A program made the translations under genes and the position numbers. DNA of 64,000 nt from Streptomyces virginiae (GTDB taxonomy: Bacteria; Actinomycetota; Actinomycetes; Streptomycetales; Streptomycetaceae), in assembly GCF_000720455.1 (NCBI RefSeq), contig NZ_JOAK01000028.1:10525-74524 (forward strand), given 5' to 3'. This document shows positions 1 through 9,191 of this stretch, in pieces (position 1 is the stretch's first letter; the number at the start of each line of letters is the position of its first letter). Under the pieces are notes generated by a model that saw nothing but the letters and a program-made list of their open reading frames with translations, searched no databases and was not told where the DNA came from.

Positions 1-83
1 GGCTGCACCACGCTTCCTTCACGGACCGGCTCGTCGCGAAGTTCGCGCTGCCGGTGTCGGGATGGCGCGGCGCGCCCCATTGA
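1..83 (+). CDS. nadK: NAD kinase, C-terminal fragment (cut by window edge)
   Basis: From base 3 an open frame reads LHHASFTDRLVAKFALPVSG and ends with WRGAPH and TGA at 81-83. I recognise this as the extreme C-terminus of actinobacterial ATP-NAD kinase (PpnK), the cytosolic enzyme that phosphorylates NAD to NADP. The family usually has about 300 residues, so almost all of the gene lies upstream. Its position directly before recN on the same strand matches the nadK-recN order I know from Streptomyces. No terminator is evident between 84 and 239, so read-through into recN is possible. Confidence 0.8.
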   Translation, partial: LHHASFTDRLVAKFALPVSGWRGAPH

Positions 84-229
84 GGGACGTACCTCACCGG
101 ATGAACCGGCCGGCGGCGGGCGTCCACGGGACCTCGCCGCCCGCAAGCCCGGCCGCGATCAACGGTGTTGCCGTTCCGGGCCCGCCGCGAGAGCATTAAT
201 AGCACATGCGTTCGGAAAACTCGGGACGG

Positions 230-239
230 GTGACGTCAC
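230..239. promoter_or_regulatory. 10-bp palindrome abutting the recN start codon
   Basis: GTGACGTCAC is a perfect dyad ending at the base immediately before the recN ATG. It could be chance in GC-rich DNA. If it binds a protein it would overlap the ribosome-binding region. I saw no LexA-type GAAC-N4-GTTC site in 84-239, although recN is SOS-controlled in other bacteria. Confidence 0.25.
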
Positions 240-2009
240 ATGGCACCGGGGAAACCTCGGTATCGTCGTCCCGTGCTTGAGGAGATGCGGATACGGTCGC
301 TCGGGGTCATCGACGACGCGGTGGTCGAGCTGTCGCCCGGTTTCACCGCGGTGACCGGCGAGACCGGCGCGGGCAAGACGATGGTCGTCACCAGCCTCGG
401 GCTGCTGCTCGGCGGTCGCGCCGACCCGGCCCTGGTGCGGATCGGGGCCAAGGCGGCAGTGGTCGAGGGCCGCATCGTCATGCGCCCGGACGCCCCCGCC
501 GCGGTACGGGCCGAGGAGGCCGGCGCCGAGCTCGACGACGGCGCCCTGCTGATCAGCCGGACCGTGTCCGCCGAGGGGCGCTCGCGCGCCCACGTCGGCG
601 GCCGCTCCGTGCCCGTCGGCCTGCTCGGCGAACTCGCCGACGACCTGGTCGCCGTACACGGACAGACCGACCAGCAGGGCCTGCTCCGGCCGGCCCGGCA
701 GCGGCAGGCGCTCGACCGGTACGCCGGGGACACCGTCGCCGTCCCGCTGGAGAAGTACGCCTCCGCCTACCGCAGGCTCCGCGCGGTCGCCGTGGAGCTC
801 GACGAGATCACCACCCGGGCCCGGGAGCGGGCCCAGGAGGCGGACCTGCTCCGCTTCGGGCTGGACGAGATCGCGGCCGTGGAGCCGGTGGCCGGCGAGG
901 ACGCCGAGCTGGCGGCCGAGGCCGAGCGGCTCGGGCACGCCGAAGCACTGGCCTCGGCGGCCCAGGCGGCGCACGCCGCGCTCGCGGGCAACCCCGAGGA
1001 CCCCGAGGCCATCGACGCGAACATGCTCGTCGCCGGAGCCCACCGGGCACTGGAATCCGTACGGTCGCACGACCCGGCTCTCGGCGCGCTCGCCGAGCGG
1101 ATCGGGGAGCTCGGCATCCTGCTGTCCGACGTCGCCGGGGAACTGGCGGGCTACGCCGACGACCTCGACGCCGATCCGCTGCGGCTGGCCGCGGTGGAGG
1201 AGCGCCGGGCCGCTCTCACGCAGCTGACCCGCAAGTACGGCTCCGAGGGCACCGTGGACGCCGTGCTGGAGTGGGCCGAACAGGGCGCGGCCCGGCTGCT
1301 GGAGCTGGACGGCGACGACGAGCGGATCACCGAGCTGACCGCGGAACGGGACGGGCTGCGCTCCGAACTGTCGCTGCTGGCGCAGGCGCTGACCGACGCC
1401 CGGGTGGAGGCGGCGACGCGCTTCGCCTCCGCGGTGACGCAGGAGCTGGCGTCGCTGGCGATGCCGCACGCCCGGGTGACGATCGACATCCGGCAGACGG
1501 AGGACCCCGAAGGAGTGGACGTGGACGGCCGCCCGGTCGCCTACGGCCCCTCCGGCACCGACGAGGTCGAACTGCTGCTGGCCCCGCACCCGGGGGCCCA
1601 GCCGCGGCCGATCGCCAAGGGCGCCTCCGGCGGTGAGCTCTCCCGGGTGATGCTCGCGGTGGAGGTCGTCTTCGCGGGCACCGACCCGGTGCCCACCTAC
1701 CTCTTCGACGAGGTCGACGCGGGCGTCGGCGGCAAGGCGGCGGTCGAGATCGGTCGGCGCCTGGCGAAGCTCGCCAGGTCGGCGCAGGTCGTCGTCGTCA
1801 CCCACCTGCCGCAGGTTGCGGCCTTCGCCGACCGGCAGCTGCTGGTGGAGAAGACCAACGACGGCTCGGTCACCCGCAGCGGCGTCACCGTCCTGGAGGG
1901 CGAGGACCGCATCCGCGAACTCTCGCGCATGCTCGCGGGGCACGAGGACTCCGCCTCCGCGCGGGCGCACGCCGAGGAACTGCTGGCGGCGGCGCGCGCC
2001 GACGCGTGA
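240..2009 (+). CDS. recN: DNA repair protein RecN (SMC-like ATPase)
   Basis: RecN is a cytosolic SMC-family ATPase that holds and processes DNA ends in recombinational double-strand break repair. The 589-residue product has the full head-coil-head layout: Walker A GETGAGKT near residues 40-47, a long Ala/Glu/Leu-rich coiled-coil centre (about 180-390), the ABC signature SGGELSR near 463, and Walker B YLFDEVDAGVGG near 487-498 followed by the H-loop region VVVTHLPQ. Length is typical (550-590). The ATG at 240 has only a weak upstream purine tract; an in-frame GTG at 273 (VLEEMRIRSLG) matches the N-terminus of most homologues and could be the true start. It follows nadK and is closed by a strong hairpin. 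Confidence 0.95.
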   Translation: MAPGKPRYRRPVLEEMRIRSLGVIDDAVVELSPGFTAVTGETGAGKTMVVTSLGLLLGGRADPALVRIGAKAAVVEGRIVMRPDAPAAVRAEEAGAELDDGALLISRTVSAEGRSRAHVGGRSVPVGLLGELADDLVAVHGQTDQQGLLRPARQRQALDRYAGDTVAVPLEKYASAYRRLRAVAVELDEITTRARERAQEADLLRFGLDEIAAVEPVAGEDAELAAEAERLGHAEALASAAQAAHAALAGNPEDPEAIDANMLVAGAHRALESVRSHDPALGALAERIGELGILLSDVAGELAGYADDLDADPLRLAAVEERRAALTQLTRKYGSEGTVDAVLEWAEQGAARLLELDGDDERITELTAERDGLRSELSLLAQALTDARVEAATRFASAVTQELASLAMPHARVTIDIRQTEDPEGVDVDGRPVAYGPSGTDEVELLLAPHPGAQPRPIAKGASGGELSRVMLAVEVVFAGTDPVPTYLFDEVDAGVGGKAAVEIGRRLAKLARSAQVVVVTHLPQVAAFADRQLLVEKTNDGSVTRSGVTVLEGEDRIRELSRMLAGHEDSASARAHAEELLAAARADA

Positions 2010-2024
2010 GCCCGTACATCGGCC

Positions 2025-2059
2025 GGAGGGCCCGGAACGCATGACGTTCCGGGCCCTCC
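2025..2059 (+). terminator. Intrinsic terminator after recN
   Basis: A perfect 15-bp stem (GGAGGGCCCGGAACG paired with CGTTCCGGGCCCTCC) encloses a 5-nt loop, 15 bases after the recN stop. There is no long T run, as usual for Streptomyces terminators. Confidence 0.85.
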
Positions 2060-2263
2060 GCTTGTCCGCGAACGACCGGTTCGGACCCGAAACAGACCGA
2101 TCGGCACGTCACTCTCCGGATTCCACTTAAGCCGTGTGGGTGAGGCCGGGGGGTGTCCGGCCGTATCTCGCACAGGATCCGCACCCATATGGTCCCGGAA
2201 CGCGCGTACGGACTGGCATTCTTGGCGACGTCTCTGACTCCCCTCACCCTGGAGCTTCGGCCC

Positions 2264-3376
2264 GTGAGCAGCTCCCCGGTCTCCACCCCCGTCGCGGCAC
2301 AGCCCTACGGGCGCCAGCCGCTGCGCACCGTCCAAGTGCTCGGCGGCGGGGCGGGCGCGGGCAGTTGCGCGCACGTCCGATCGCTCGCCACCGGGCTCGC
2401 CGCGCGCGGGGTGCGGGTCACCGTGTGCGCGCCCGTGCAGGCGGAGGGGGAGTACGACTTCACCGGCGCCGGGGCGGAGTTCGCGCCCGACGCGGTGAGC
2501 GTGCTGCGGGCGGCGTGCGCCGGGGCGGACGTCGTGCACGCGCACGGGGTGCGGGCCGGGCTGCGGGCCGCGCTGGCCATACGCGGGCGCCGGGTGCCGC
2601 TGGTGGTGAGCTGGCACGGCGACGGCCCGACGGCGCCGGGCGCGCTCGGGCGGCTGAGCCGGATACTGGAACGGCGCGTGGCGCGGGCCGCCGCGGTGGT
2701 GCTCGGCGCCTCCTCGGACCTCGTGGACCTCGCGCGGCAGCGGGGCGCCAGGGACGCGCGGCTGGCGCCCGTGGCGGTCCCCGCCGCCCCGGAAGGGGCG
2801 TCGGACCCCGGCAAGCTGCGGGCGGAACTCGGACTGGTGGAACGGCCGTTGCTCATCGCGGTCGGCAGCCTGGTGGCGCACCGCGGGTACTCGGTCCTGC
2901 TCGACGCGGCGCGGGAGTGGCGGGCCCTGGAACCCGTACCGCTGCTGGTGATCGCGGGCGAGGGGCCGCTACGGGCCGAACTGGCCCGGCGGATCGAGGC
3001 GGAGGGGCTCCCGGTCCGGCTGCTCGGACGCCGCCGGGACGCGGCGCAACTGCTGGCGGCGGCGGACCTGGCGGTGCTGCCGAGCCGTTGGGAGACGCGG
3101 GCACTGCTGGCGCAGGAGGCGCTGCGTGCGGGCGTGCCGCTGGTCGCCACGGCGGTGGGCGGGGTGCCGGAGCTGGTGGGGGAGGGCGCGGTGCTCGTCC
3201 CGCCGGGGGAGGCGCGCGCCCTCGCCTCGGCCGTGGCCGGCCTCCTGGCCGACCCGGCCCGCCGGGCGGACCTGGCCGCCGCCGGGCGCGTCCAGGCCGC
3301 GACGTGGCCGTCGGAGGACGACACGGTGGCCCAGGTCCTGTCCGTCTACGACGAACTGACGGAACGCCGCCGCTAG
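2264..3376 (+). CDS. Glycosyltransferase family 4 (GT-B fold)
   Basis: Predicted cytosolic or membrane-associated retaining glycosyltransferase. The N-terminal Rossmann half starts with VQVLGGGAGAGSCAHVRSLA, typical of the glycine-rich acceptor-site loop. DVVHAHGVRAG follows, and the C-terminal half carries LIAVGSLVAHRGY and the donor-binding segment PSRWETRALLAQEALRAGVP with VGGVPELV. In the EX7E position the first Glu is replaced, reading W-E-T. About 370 residues, normal for the family. The frame opens at 2153, but I prefer GTG at 2264 because GGAG lies 9 bases before it and homology begins there. It is monocistronic: a terminator lies upstream and a repeat array downstream. Substrate unknown; cell-surface polysaccharide or glycolipid synthesis is an inference. 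Confidence 0.8.
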   Translation: MSSSPVSTPVAAQPYGRQPLRTVQVLGGGAGAGSCAHVRSLATGLAARGVRVTVCAPVQAEGEYDFTGAGAEFAPDAVSVLRAACAGADVVHAHGVRAGLRAALAIRGRRVPLVVSWHGDGPTAPGALGRLSRILERRVARAAAVVLGASSDLVDLARQRGARDARLAPVAVPAAPEGASDPGKLRAELGLVERPLLIAVGSLVAHRGYSVLLDAAREWRALEPVPLLVIAGEGPLRAELARRIEAEGLPVRLLGRRRDAAQLLAAADLAVLPSRWETRALLAQEALRAGVPLVATAVGGVPELVGEGAVLVPPGEARALASAVAGLLADPARRADLAAAGRVQAATWPSEDDTVAQVLSVYDELTERRR

Positions 3377-3403
3377 CCCTTCGCCTGCGGCGCCGCCCGG
3401 CCC

Positions 3404-3643
3404 TTCAGCCCCGCCGGCGTTCGAGGGGCGGATCCGGGCGCAGCGCCGCCGTTCAGCCTCGCCGGCGTTGCTGGCGCGGGTCCGGGCGTAGCACCGCCCT
3501 TCAGCCTCGCCGGCGTTTGAGGCGCGGATCCGGGCGCAGCGCCGCCGTTCAGCCTCGTTGGCGTTGCTGGCGCGGGTCAGGGCGTAGCACCGCCCTTCAG
3601 CCTCGCCGGCGTTTGAGGCGCGGGTCCGGGCAGAGCCCGGGGA
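3404..3643. repeat. Five tandem copies of a 48-bp intergenic repeat
   Basis: The core TTCAGCCTCGCCGGCG starts at 3404, 3452, 3500, 3548 and 3596, an exact 48-bp period, with copies alternating between two slightly different versions (GCGTTTGAGG versus GCGTTGCTGG). The array lies between the convergent ends of the glycosyltransferase and the PucR gene. It carries no credible coding sequence. Confidence 0.9.
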
Positions 3644-3740
3644 ACGGTGGAAGGGCGGGTAGGGGACAGCCCCGCAGGGCCACCCCCGCCACCTCCGGCC
3701 GCGCCGCCGCTGCGGGGCTCCGCCCCGAACCCCGCGCCTC

Positions 3741-4060
3741 AAACGCCGGCGAGGCTGAAGTGGCGGGCCTCCGCCCGGGTCACGCGGCTCAAGCGCCGGC
3801 GAGGCTGAAGTGGCGGGCCTCCGCCCGGGTCACGCGGCTCAAGCGCCGGCGAGGCTGAAGTGGCGGGGCTCCCCCCGGGTCACGCGCCTCAAACGCCGGC
3901 GAGGCTGAAGTGGCGGGGCTCCGCCCGGGTCACGCGCCTCAAGCGCCGGCGAGGCTGGAGTGGCGGGCCTCCGCCCGGGTCACGCGGCTCAAGCGCCGGC
4001 GAGGCTGGAGTGGCGGGGCTCCGCCCGGGTCCCGTGTCTCATGCGCCGGTGGGGCTGAAA
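3741..4060. repeat. Six to seven tandem copies of a 50-bp repeat, inverted relative to the 48-bp array
   Basis: The core CGCCGGCGAGGCTGAAGTGG recurs at 3741, 3791, 3841, 3891, 3941, 3991 and (degenerate) 4041, an exact 50-bp period. It is the reverse complement of the core repeated at 3404-3643, so the two arrays point at each other around a central GC-rich spacer (3644-3740). The spacer's dyad GGGGCTCCGCCCC could form a hairpin. 4061-4171 is unremarkable. Confidence 0.9.
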
Positions 4061-4171
4061 GGGCTGGGCCGCCCCCGAGCGAGGGGGGGGGGCTGCGGGT
4101 CGACGGACGGAGTCCGGCGCAGCGGGCCGAAGCCGCGAGGCGCCCCGGCGCCGAGGGGTGCGGGGGACGGG

Positions 4172-5791
4172 TCAGGAAGGGGTGGCGTGGCGGCGGGCGC
4201 GGAGGGCGAGGCTGAGGGAGAGGACCGTCTCCGGGTCGTCCAGGTCGGTGCCCAGCAGCTCCGAGATGCGCGCCAGCCGGTTGTAGAGGGTCTGCCGGTT
4301 CAGGTGGAGCTCACGGGCCGTCTCCGCCTTGCGGCCCGCATGGGCCAGGTACGTCTCCAGGGTCGGCAGCAGCGGCGGCCGCGACGTCGCGTCGTGCGCC
4401 CGCAGCGGACCGATCGCCCGGTCTACGAAGGCCGCCAGGTCGGGGTGTTCGCGCAGCCGCCACAGCAGCAGGTCGATGTCGAGGCGGCGGGCGTCGTACC
4501 AGGGGCGGGCCGGCAGGCCGTGGGCCGCCGTCGCCGTCTCCGCCGCGTGCCGCAGACCCGCCGAGGCCGCCGCCCAGCCGCCCGCGACGCCGACGACGAC
4601 GGCCGGCGGGGCGGTGGCCCGGTCCAGGCCGGCGCGTTCGACACCGGCCCGCAGCGCCGCCGCGACCCGGTCGGCGACCGCCGTGCGCTCCGGCTCCGCC
4701 CGCAGCGACACCAGCAGCGGTACCCGGCCCTCGACCGGGCGGACGCCCAGCAGGACCGGCACCCCGGTGGACGACAGCTCCTCCAGGACCGCCCGGGCCA
4801 GGACGGCCCAGTTGCCGGACGGGCCGAGGTCCGACAGCCGCATGACCACCGGCAGCAGCGGTCCGGCGCCCGGCTTGAAGCCCAGCACACGGGCCTGCGC
4901 CGGCGCGTCCTCCGCCGAGATCCGGCCCTCCGCGAGGTCCGTGAGGAAGTCGCCGCGGCCGCGCGCCGCCAGCTCCTCCTCCTGCCGCGCCTGCATGAGG
5001 ACCACGGCCAGCACGCCGGCCGTACGCTCCGCCGCCATCCGGTGTACCGGGAGCAGCGGGCCCGAGACCCCGACCAGGACCACCCGGGCCCGTACCGAGC
5101 CCGTGCCGGGGCCGCCGCCCGGTACGTCGATCACCACGGTGTTCGCGGACGGTTCGGCCTCGCGCTGGCCGCGCAGCCCCTCCCACACCTGGAGCGGGTC
5201 CGCGCCCGGGTCCCCGGCCGAGCTGGCGGCCGCGTACAGCAACTGCCCGTCCGGGGTCTCCAGGAAGACCGGATTGCCGGTGAAGTCGGCCAGGATGCGC
5301 AGCACCTGGGGGATGCCCCCGCCGCCCAACAGGGCCTCCGTACAGCGCCGGTGGACCTCCTCGGCCCGCTGGAGCAGGGCGTAGTGGCCGTTGACGATCT
5401 CGGTGTGGACCTCTTCGGTGACCGCGACGAAGGGGACCTCCCGGTGGAGCTGGACCAGGGGCAGACCCGCCGCGCGCGCCGTCTCCACGAGCGTCGCGGG
5501 CAGCCGCGTGAAGCGCGGTCCCAGCTCGACGACCAGCGCGGCGATGCCCCGGTCCGCGAGGCGGCGTACGAAGGCCCGCTGTTCGGCGGGACGGGTGCCG
5601 AGGCCGAGCCCCGTGGTCAGCAGCAGCTCGCCGCCCTTGAGCAGGGAGGCGATGTTCGGCACCTCGCCCGCGTGCACCCAGCGGACGGTGCGGCCCAGGC
5701 GGTCGGCGCACGCCACCACCTCCGGCAGGCCGCTGCGCAGCCCCGGCAGCTCCAGTGCCCGCTGAACCGTGATCCCGCCCTGACTGTCCAT
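4172..5791 (-). CDS. PucR-family transcriptional regulator
   Basis: Cytosolic DNA-binding regulator of 539 residues. The N-terminal PucR domain (about 1-125) includes VRWVHAGEVPNIASLLKGGELLLTTG-like sequence typical of the family. A middle GGDEF-like/CdaR region follows, and a C-terminal PucR helix-turn-helix lies near 480-530, with LETYLAHAGRKAETARELHLN and RQTLYNRLARISELLG. Such regulators control purine, nitrogen or amino acid catabolism. ATG at 5791. Only 22 bp separate it from the upstream FAD oxidoreductase gene on the same strand, so the two probably form an operon. The ligand is unknown; it could regulate its partner oxidoreductase. Confidence 0.88.
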   Translation of the reverse strand: MDSQGGITVQRALELPGLRSGLPEVVACADRLGRTVRWVHAGEVPNIASLLKGGELLLTTGLGLGTRPAEQRAFVRRLADRGIAALVVELGPRFTRLPATLVETARAAGLPLVQLHREVPFVAVTEEVHTEIVNGHYALLQRAEEVHRRCTEALLGGGGIPQVLRILADFTGNPVFLETPDGQLLYAAASSAGDPGADPLQVWEGLRGQREAEPSANTVVIDVPGGGPGTGSVRARVVLVGVSGPLLPVHRMAAERTAGVLAVVLMQARQEEELAARGRGDFLTDLAEGRISAEDAPAQARVLGFKPGAGPLLPVVMRLSDLGPSGNWAVLARAVLEELSSTGVPVLLGVRPVEGRVPLLVSLRAEPERTAVADRVAAALRAGVERAGLDRATAPPAVVVGVAGGWAAASAGLRHAAETATAAHGLPARPWYDARRLDIDLLLWRLREHPDLAAFVDRAIGPLRAHDATSRPPLLPTLETYLAHAGRKAETARELHLNRQTLYNRLARISELLGTDLDDPETVLSLSLALRARRHATPS

Positions 5792-5813
5792 GTCGCGGGA
5801 CGCTATCAGGGGG

Positions 5814-7196
5814 TCAGGCCGGCCGGATGTTGTGGTTGAAGCGGAAGACGTTGTCCGGGTCGTACTGCCGCTTCAGGGCGCCCAGCCGCTCCATGTTCTC
5901 GCTGCCCAGGCCGGACACCACCCGGTCCGTGCCCTCGTTCCCGGTGAAGTTCAGGTACACCGCTCCGGTGCTCCAGGGCTCGGAGTCGGACCGGACGTCC
6001 TTGACCCACTGCCGGCACCTGTCGTCGTCGGCCGGGTCCTCCCACACCCCGAACGGGTGCACCGCCCAGGGCGCGCCGCGGTACGGCACCGGATAGTCGT
6101 CGGGGCCGGAGGCGATGGCGCCGCCCTGCGGGAAGACCAGGTGCTGGGTGCCGGTCGGGACCGGCATCGACCCGGCGCGGGCGCAGAAGACGTCGACGAA
6201 CTCGTCGGGCAGGCCGGTGAGGTACTCCGCCGACCAGTAGTTCCGCATCCCCGGCGGGTCGTCGATCATGCACTGGAGGTCGGCGTACGGGATGGCGGTG
6301 ACGATCTCGGACTCGTGGGGGATCGCCAGCAGCGGCTGCGCCAGCTTGCGCATCTCGTCCTCCGGGCCCGCGTACGTCAGCAGCACCCCGGCCAGCAGCA
6401 GGCCGACCAGGTGCGGCGGCACGAAGTCCTCGGGCGGCCCGGTGATGTACAGGGCGGCGCCGGAGGCCTCCGGCGGCGCGGCCTCGATCAGGTCCCGGTA
6501 GGCGCGGACCACTTCGGGCCCGCGTTCGGGCAGGTACAGCACGAACGCGATCGACATGTGCGGCAGTTCGTGCAGACGCAGCGTCAGCGAGGTGGCGACG
6601 CCGAAGTTCCCGCCGCCGCCGTGCAGCCCCCAGAACAGCTCGGGGTGGTCCTCCGCGGTCGCGTGGACCAGCTCGCCCTCGGCGGTGACCAGGTCCACGC
6701 CCAGCAGGTTGTCGACGGCCAGGCCGAACTTGCGGTCCAGCCAGCCGGTGCCGCCGCCCAGGACGAAGCCGCCGACCCCGGTGGTGGAGGCCCGGCCGCC
6801 GGTGGTCGCGAGACCGTACGGCTGGCAGGCGCGGTCCAGGTGGCTCATCGTGGCGCCGCCCCCGACGTGTGCGGCGCCGGCCGCCGGGTGGACCGTCACC
6901 TCGTGCATCCGCCGCAGGTCCACCACGAGGCCGCCGTCGTTGAGGGCCATCCCGGCGACGCTGTGCCCGCCGCCGCGCACGGCGATGTGCAGGTCCAGGT
7001 CCCTCGCGAAGCGCACGGCGGTGACCACGTCCTCCGCGCTCTCGCACTGGGCGATCACGGCGGGCCTGCGGTCGATCATCGCGTTGAAGACGGTCCGGGC
7101 GTCGTCGTAGCCCGGATCCTCCGGGGCGAACACCTCACCGGACAGATCCTCGCGGAGCGCGGTCAGGGCCGCGCCCGCCTTCGAGAGGGGAGCCAT
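5814..7196 (-). CDS. FAD-linked oxidoreductase, BBE-like (PCMH-type FAD domain)
   Basis: Berberine-bridge-enzyme-like oxidase: an N-terminal PCMH FAD-binding fold and a C-terminal BBE segment. RGGGHSVAG carries the His expected to bind FAD covalently. The region where bicovalent enzymes have a second attachment Cys (TGGRASTTGVGG) lacks one, so mono-covalent flavinylation is expected. The C-terminal YDPDNVFRFNHNI is the usual family ending. About 460 residues. I chose ATG at 7196 because AGGGGG lies just before it; the open frame extends to 7226. No secretion signal is seen. Substrate unknown (sugars, phenolics and peptides are all oxidised by relatives). Co-transcribed with the PucR regulator downstream. 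Confidence 0.85.
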   Translation of the reverse strand: MAPLSKAGAALTALREDLSGEVFAPEDPGYDDARTVFNAMIDRRPAVIAQCESAEDVVTAVRFARDLDLHIAVRGGGHSVAGMALNDGGLVVDLRRMHEVTVHPAAGAAHVGGGATMSHLDRACQPYGLATTGGRASTTGVGGFVLGGGTGWLDRKFGLAVDNLLGVDLVTAEGELVHATAEDHPELFWGLHGGGGNFGVATSLTLRLHELPHMSIAFVLYLPERGPEVVRAYRDLIEAAPPEASGAALYITGPPEDFVPPHLVGLLLAGVLLTYAGPEDEMRKLAQPLLAIPHESEIVTAIPYADLQCMIDDPPGMRNYWSAEYLTGLPDEFVDVFCARAGSMPVPTGTQHLVFPQGGAIASGPDDYPVPYRGAPWAVHPFGVWEDPADDDRCRQWVKDVRSDSEPWSTGAVYLNFTGNEGTDRVVSGLGSENMERLGALKRQYDPDNVFRFNHNIRPA

Positions 7197-7259
7197 GGCT
7201 GCCCCCTTCCAACGGACGGAGGGCATAAGACCCTTCCAGCCTAGGCCCGGAGGATCACC

Positions 7260-7283
7260 GGGGCGCGGTGAGCACCGCGCCCC
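7260..7283 (-). terminator. Terminator downstream of the GH15 gene
   Basis: GGGGCGCGGT and ACCGCGCCCC form a perfect stem around a GAGC loop, between the end of the minus-strand glycosidase (7338) and the start of the FAD oxidoreductase. Confidence 0.65.
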
Positions 7284-7337
7284 GCCACCCGGCCGTCACC
7301 CCGCCCCCGCCGTCCCCCCGCCACCCCGGCGGCGGCC

Positions 7338-9191
7338 TCAGCCGCCGTACGCCCCGCTCGCGGTCAGCCGCAGCGCCGTGTCGATCAGCGGAACGTGGCT
7401 GAACGCCTGCGGGAAGTTCCCCACCTGCCGCTGGAGCCGCGGATCCCACTCCTCCGCCAGCAGGCCCAGGTCGTTGCGCAGCGCCAGCAGCCGCTCGAAC
7501 AGCCGGCGCGCCTCGTCCACCCGGCCGATCATCGCCAGGTCGTCCGCCATCCAGAACGAGCAGGCGAGGAAGGCTCCCTCGTCGCCCTCCAGGCCGTCCA
7601 CACCGGCCTCCTCGCCCGCCGTCGGGTAGCGCAGGATGAAACCGTCGGGCGTGGACAGCTCGCGCTGGATCGCCTCGATGGTGCCGATGACCCGCTTGTC
7701 GTCCGGCGGCAGGAAGCCCATCTGCGGGATCAGCAGCAGGGAGGCGTCCAGCTCCTTCGACCCGTACGACTGGGTGAAGGTGTTGCGCTCCTTGTCGTAG
7801 CCCTTCTCGCACACGTCCTGGTGGATCTCGTCGCGCAGTTCCCGCCAGCGCTCCAGCGGACCGTCCGCGTCCCCGCTCTCGATCAGCTTGATCGTGCGGT
7901 CCACGGCCACCCAGGCCATCACCTTGGAGTGCACGAAGTGCCGGCGCGGGCCCCGCACCTCCCAGATGCCCTCGTCCGGCTCGGACCAGTGCGTCTCCAG
8001 GTAGCGGATCAGCTTGAGCTGGAGCAGGGAGGCGTAGTCGCTGCGGGCCAGGCCGGTCATGTGGCCCAGGTGCAGGGCCTCGGTGACCTCGCCGTACACG
8101 TCCAGCTGGAGCTGGCCGGCGGCGCCGTTGCCGACGCGCACCGGGCGGGAGCCCTCGTAGCCGGGCAGCCAGTCCAGCTCGGTCTCGCCGAGCTCCCGTT
8201 CGCCCGCGATCCCGTACATGATCTGCAGGTTCTCCGGGTCGCCGGCCACCGCGCGCAGCAGCCACTCGCGCCACGCGCGGGCCTCCTCGCGGTAGCCGGT
8301 GCGCAGCAGCGAGGAGAGGGTGATGGCCGCGTCGCGCAGCCAGGTGTAGCGGTAGTCCCAGTTGCGGACCCCGCCGATCTCCTCCGGGAGGGAGGTGGTC
8401 GGCGCGGCGACGATCCCGCCCGTGGGGCCGTACGTGAGGGCCTTGAGCGTGATCAGGGAGCGGACCACGGCCTCCCGGTAGGGCCCGTGGTACGTGCACT
8501 GCTCGACCCACTCGCGCCAGAACTCGGCGGTCGACTCCAGGGCCGCCTCGGCGTCGGGAGCCTCGGGCGCGCCGCGGTGCGAGGGCTGCCAGCTGATGCT
8601 GAAGGCGATCCGGTCGCCGGGCCCGACGGTGAAGTCGGAGTACGTCGTCAGGTCCTTGCCGTACGTCTGCGCGTCGGTGTCCAGCCAGACCGAGTCGGGG
8701 CCGGCGACGGCGACGGTACGCCCGTCGACCTTGTGCACCCACGGCACCACCCGGCCGTAGCTGAAGCGCATCCGCAGGGTGGAGCGCATGGGGACGCGCC
8801 CGCTGACGCCCTCCACGATGCGGATCAGCTGCGGCGCGTGGTGCTCGCGCGGCGGCATGAAGTCGATGACGCGGACGTTGCCCCGCGGGGTGTCCCACTC
8901 CGACTCCAGCACCAGCGAATCACCGCGGTAGCGGCGGCGGGTGGCAGGCGGGGCGTCGGAGCCGGCCGGGAACGCCGGCCCGATCCGCCAGAACCCGTGA
9001 TCCTCGGTGCCGAGAATGCTCGCGAACACGGCATGGGAGTCGAAGCGGGGCAGGCACAGCCAGTCCACCGCCCCGTCCCGGCAGACCAGCGCCGCGGTCT
9101 GCATGTCCCCGATCAGTGCGTAATCCTCGATGCGCCCGGACACGTGCATCTCCAGTCGAACGGCCACGTCCGCCCCGAAGGGCGCTTGCAT
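7338..9191 (-). CDS. Glycoside hydrolase family 15 protein (glucoamylase/trehalase type)
   Basis: A 617-residue cytosolic enzyme with the actinobacterial GH15 layout: an N-terminal beta-sandwich domain beginning GRIEDYALIGDMQTAALV with DWLCLPRFDS, then the alpha/alpha-barrel. Barrel motifs include GVRNWDYRYTWLRDAA, which surrounds the substrate site, and a C-terminal LLAEEWDP with GNFPQAFSH, where the catalytic base Glu is expected. Several actinobacterial GH15 proteins of this length are trehalases, so trehalose is a likely substrate, but glucan hydrolysis cannot be excluded. ATG at 9191 has GGAG about 14 bases upstream; a second ATG at 9149 gives the usual homologue N-terminus but has no usable spacing. 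No signal peptide. Monocistronic, divergent from pyrG. Confidence 0.88.
   Translation of the reverse strand: MQAPFGADVAVRLEMHVSGRIEDYALIGDMQTAALVCRDGAVDWLCLPRFDSHAVFASILGTEDHGFWRIGPAFPAGSDAPPATRRRYRGDSLVLESEWDTPRGNVRVIDFMPPREHHAPQLIRIVEGVSGRVPMRSTLRMRFSYGRVVPWVHKVDGRTVAVAGPDSVWLDTDAQTYGKDLTTYSDFTVGPGDRIAFSISWQPSHRGAPEAPDAEAALESTAEFWREWVEQCTYHGPYREAVVRSLITLKALTYGPTGGIVAAPTTSLPEEIGGVRNWDYRYTWLRDAAITLSSLLRTGYREEARAWREWLLRAVAGDPENLQIMYGIAGERELGETELDWLPGYEGSRPVRVGNGAAGQLQLDVYGEVTEALHLGHMTGLARSDYASLLQLKLIRYLETHWSEPDEGIWEVRGPRRHFVHSKVMAWVAVDRTIKLIESGDADGPLERWRELRDEIHQDVCEKGYDKERNTFTQSYGSKELDASLLLIPQMGFLPPDDKRVIGTIEAIQRELSTPDGFILRYPTAGEEAGVDGLEGDEGAFLACSFWMADDLAMIGRVDEARRLFERLLALRNDLGLLAEEWDPRLQRQVGNFPQAFSHVPLIDTALRLTASGAYGG

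Noticed and set aside
3404..4060. Regularly spaced repeats considered as a CRISPR array
   Set aside because: Repeats are contiguous with no unique spacers and no cas genes nearby; period and inverted layout indicate tandem duplication of an intergenic element.
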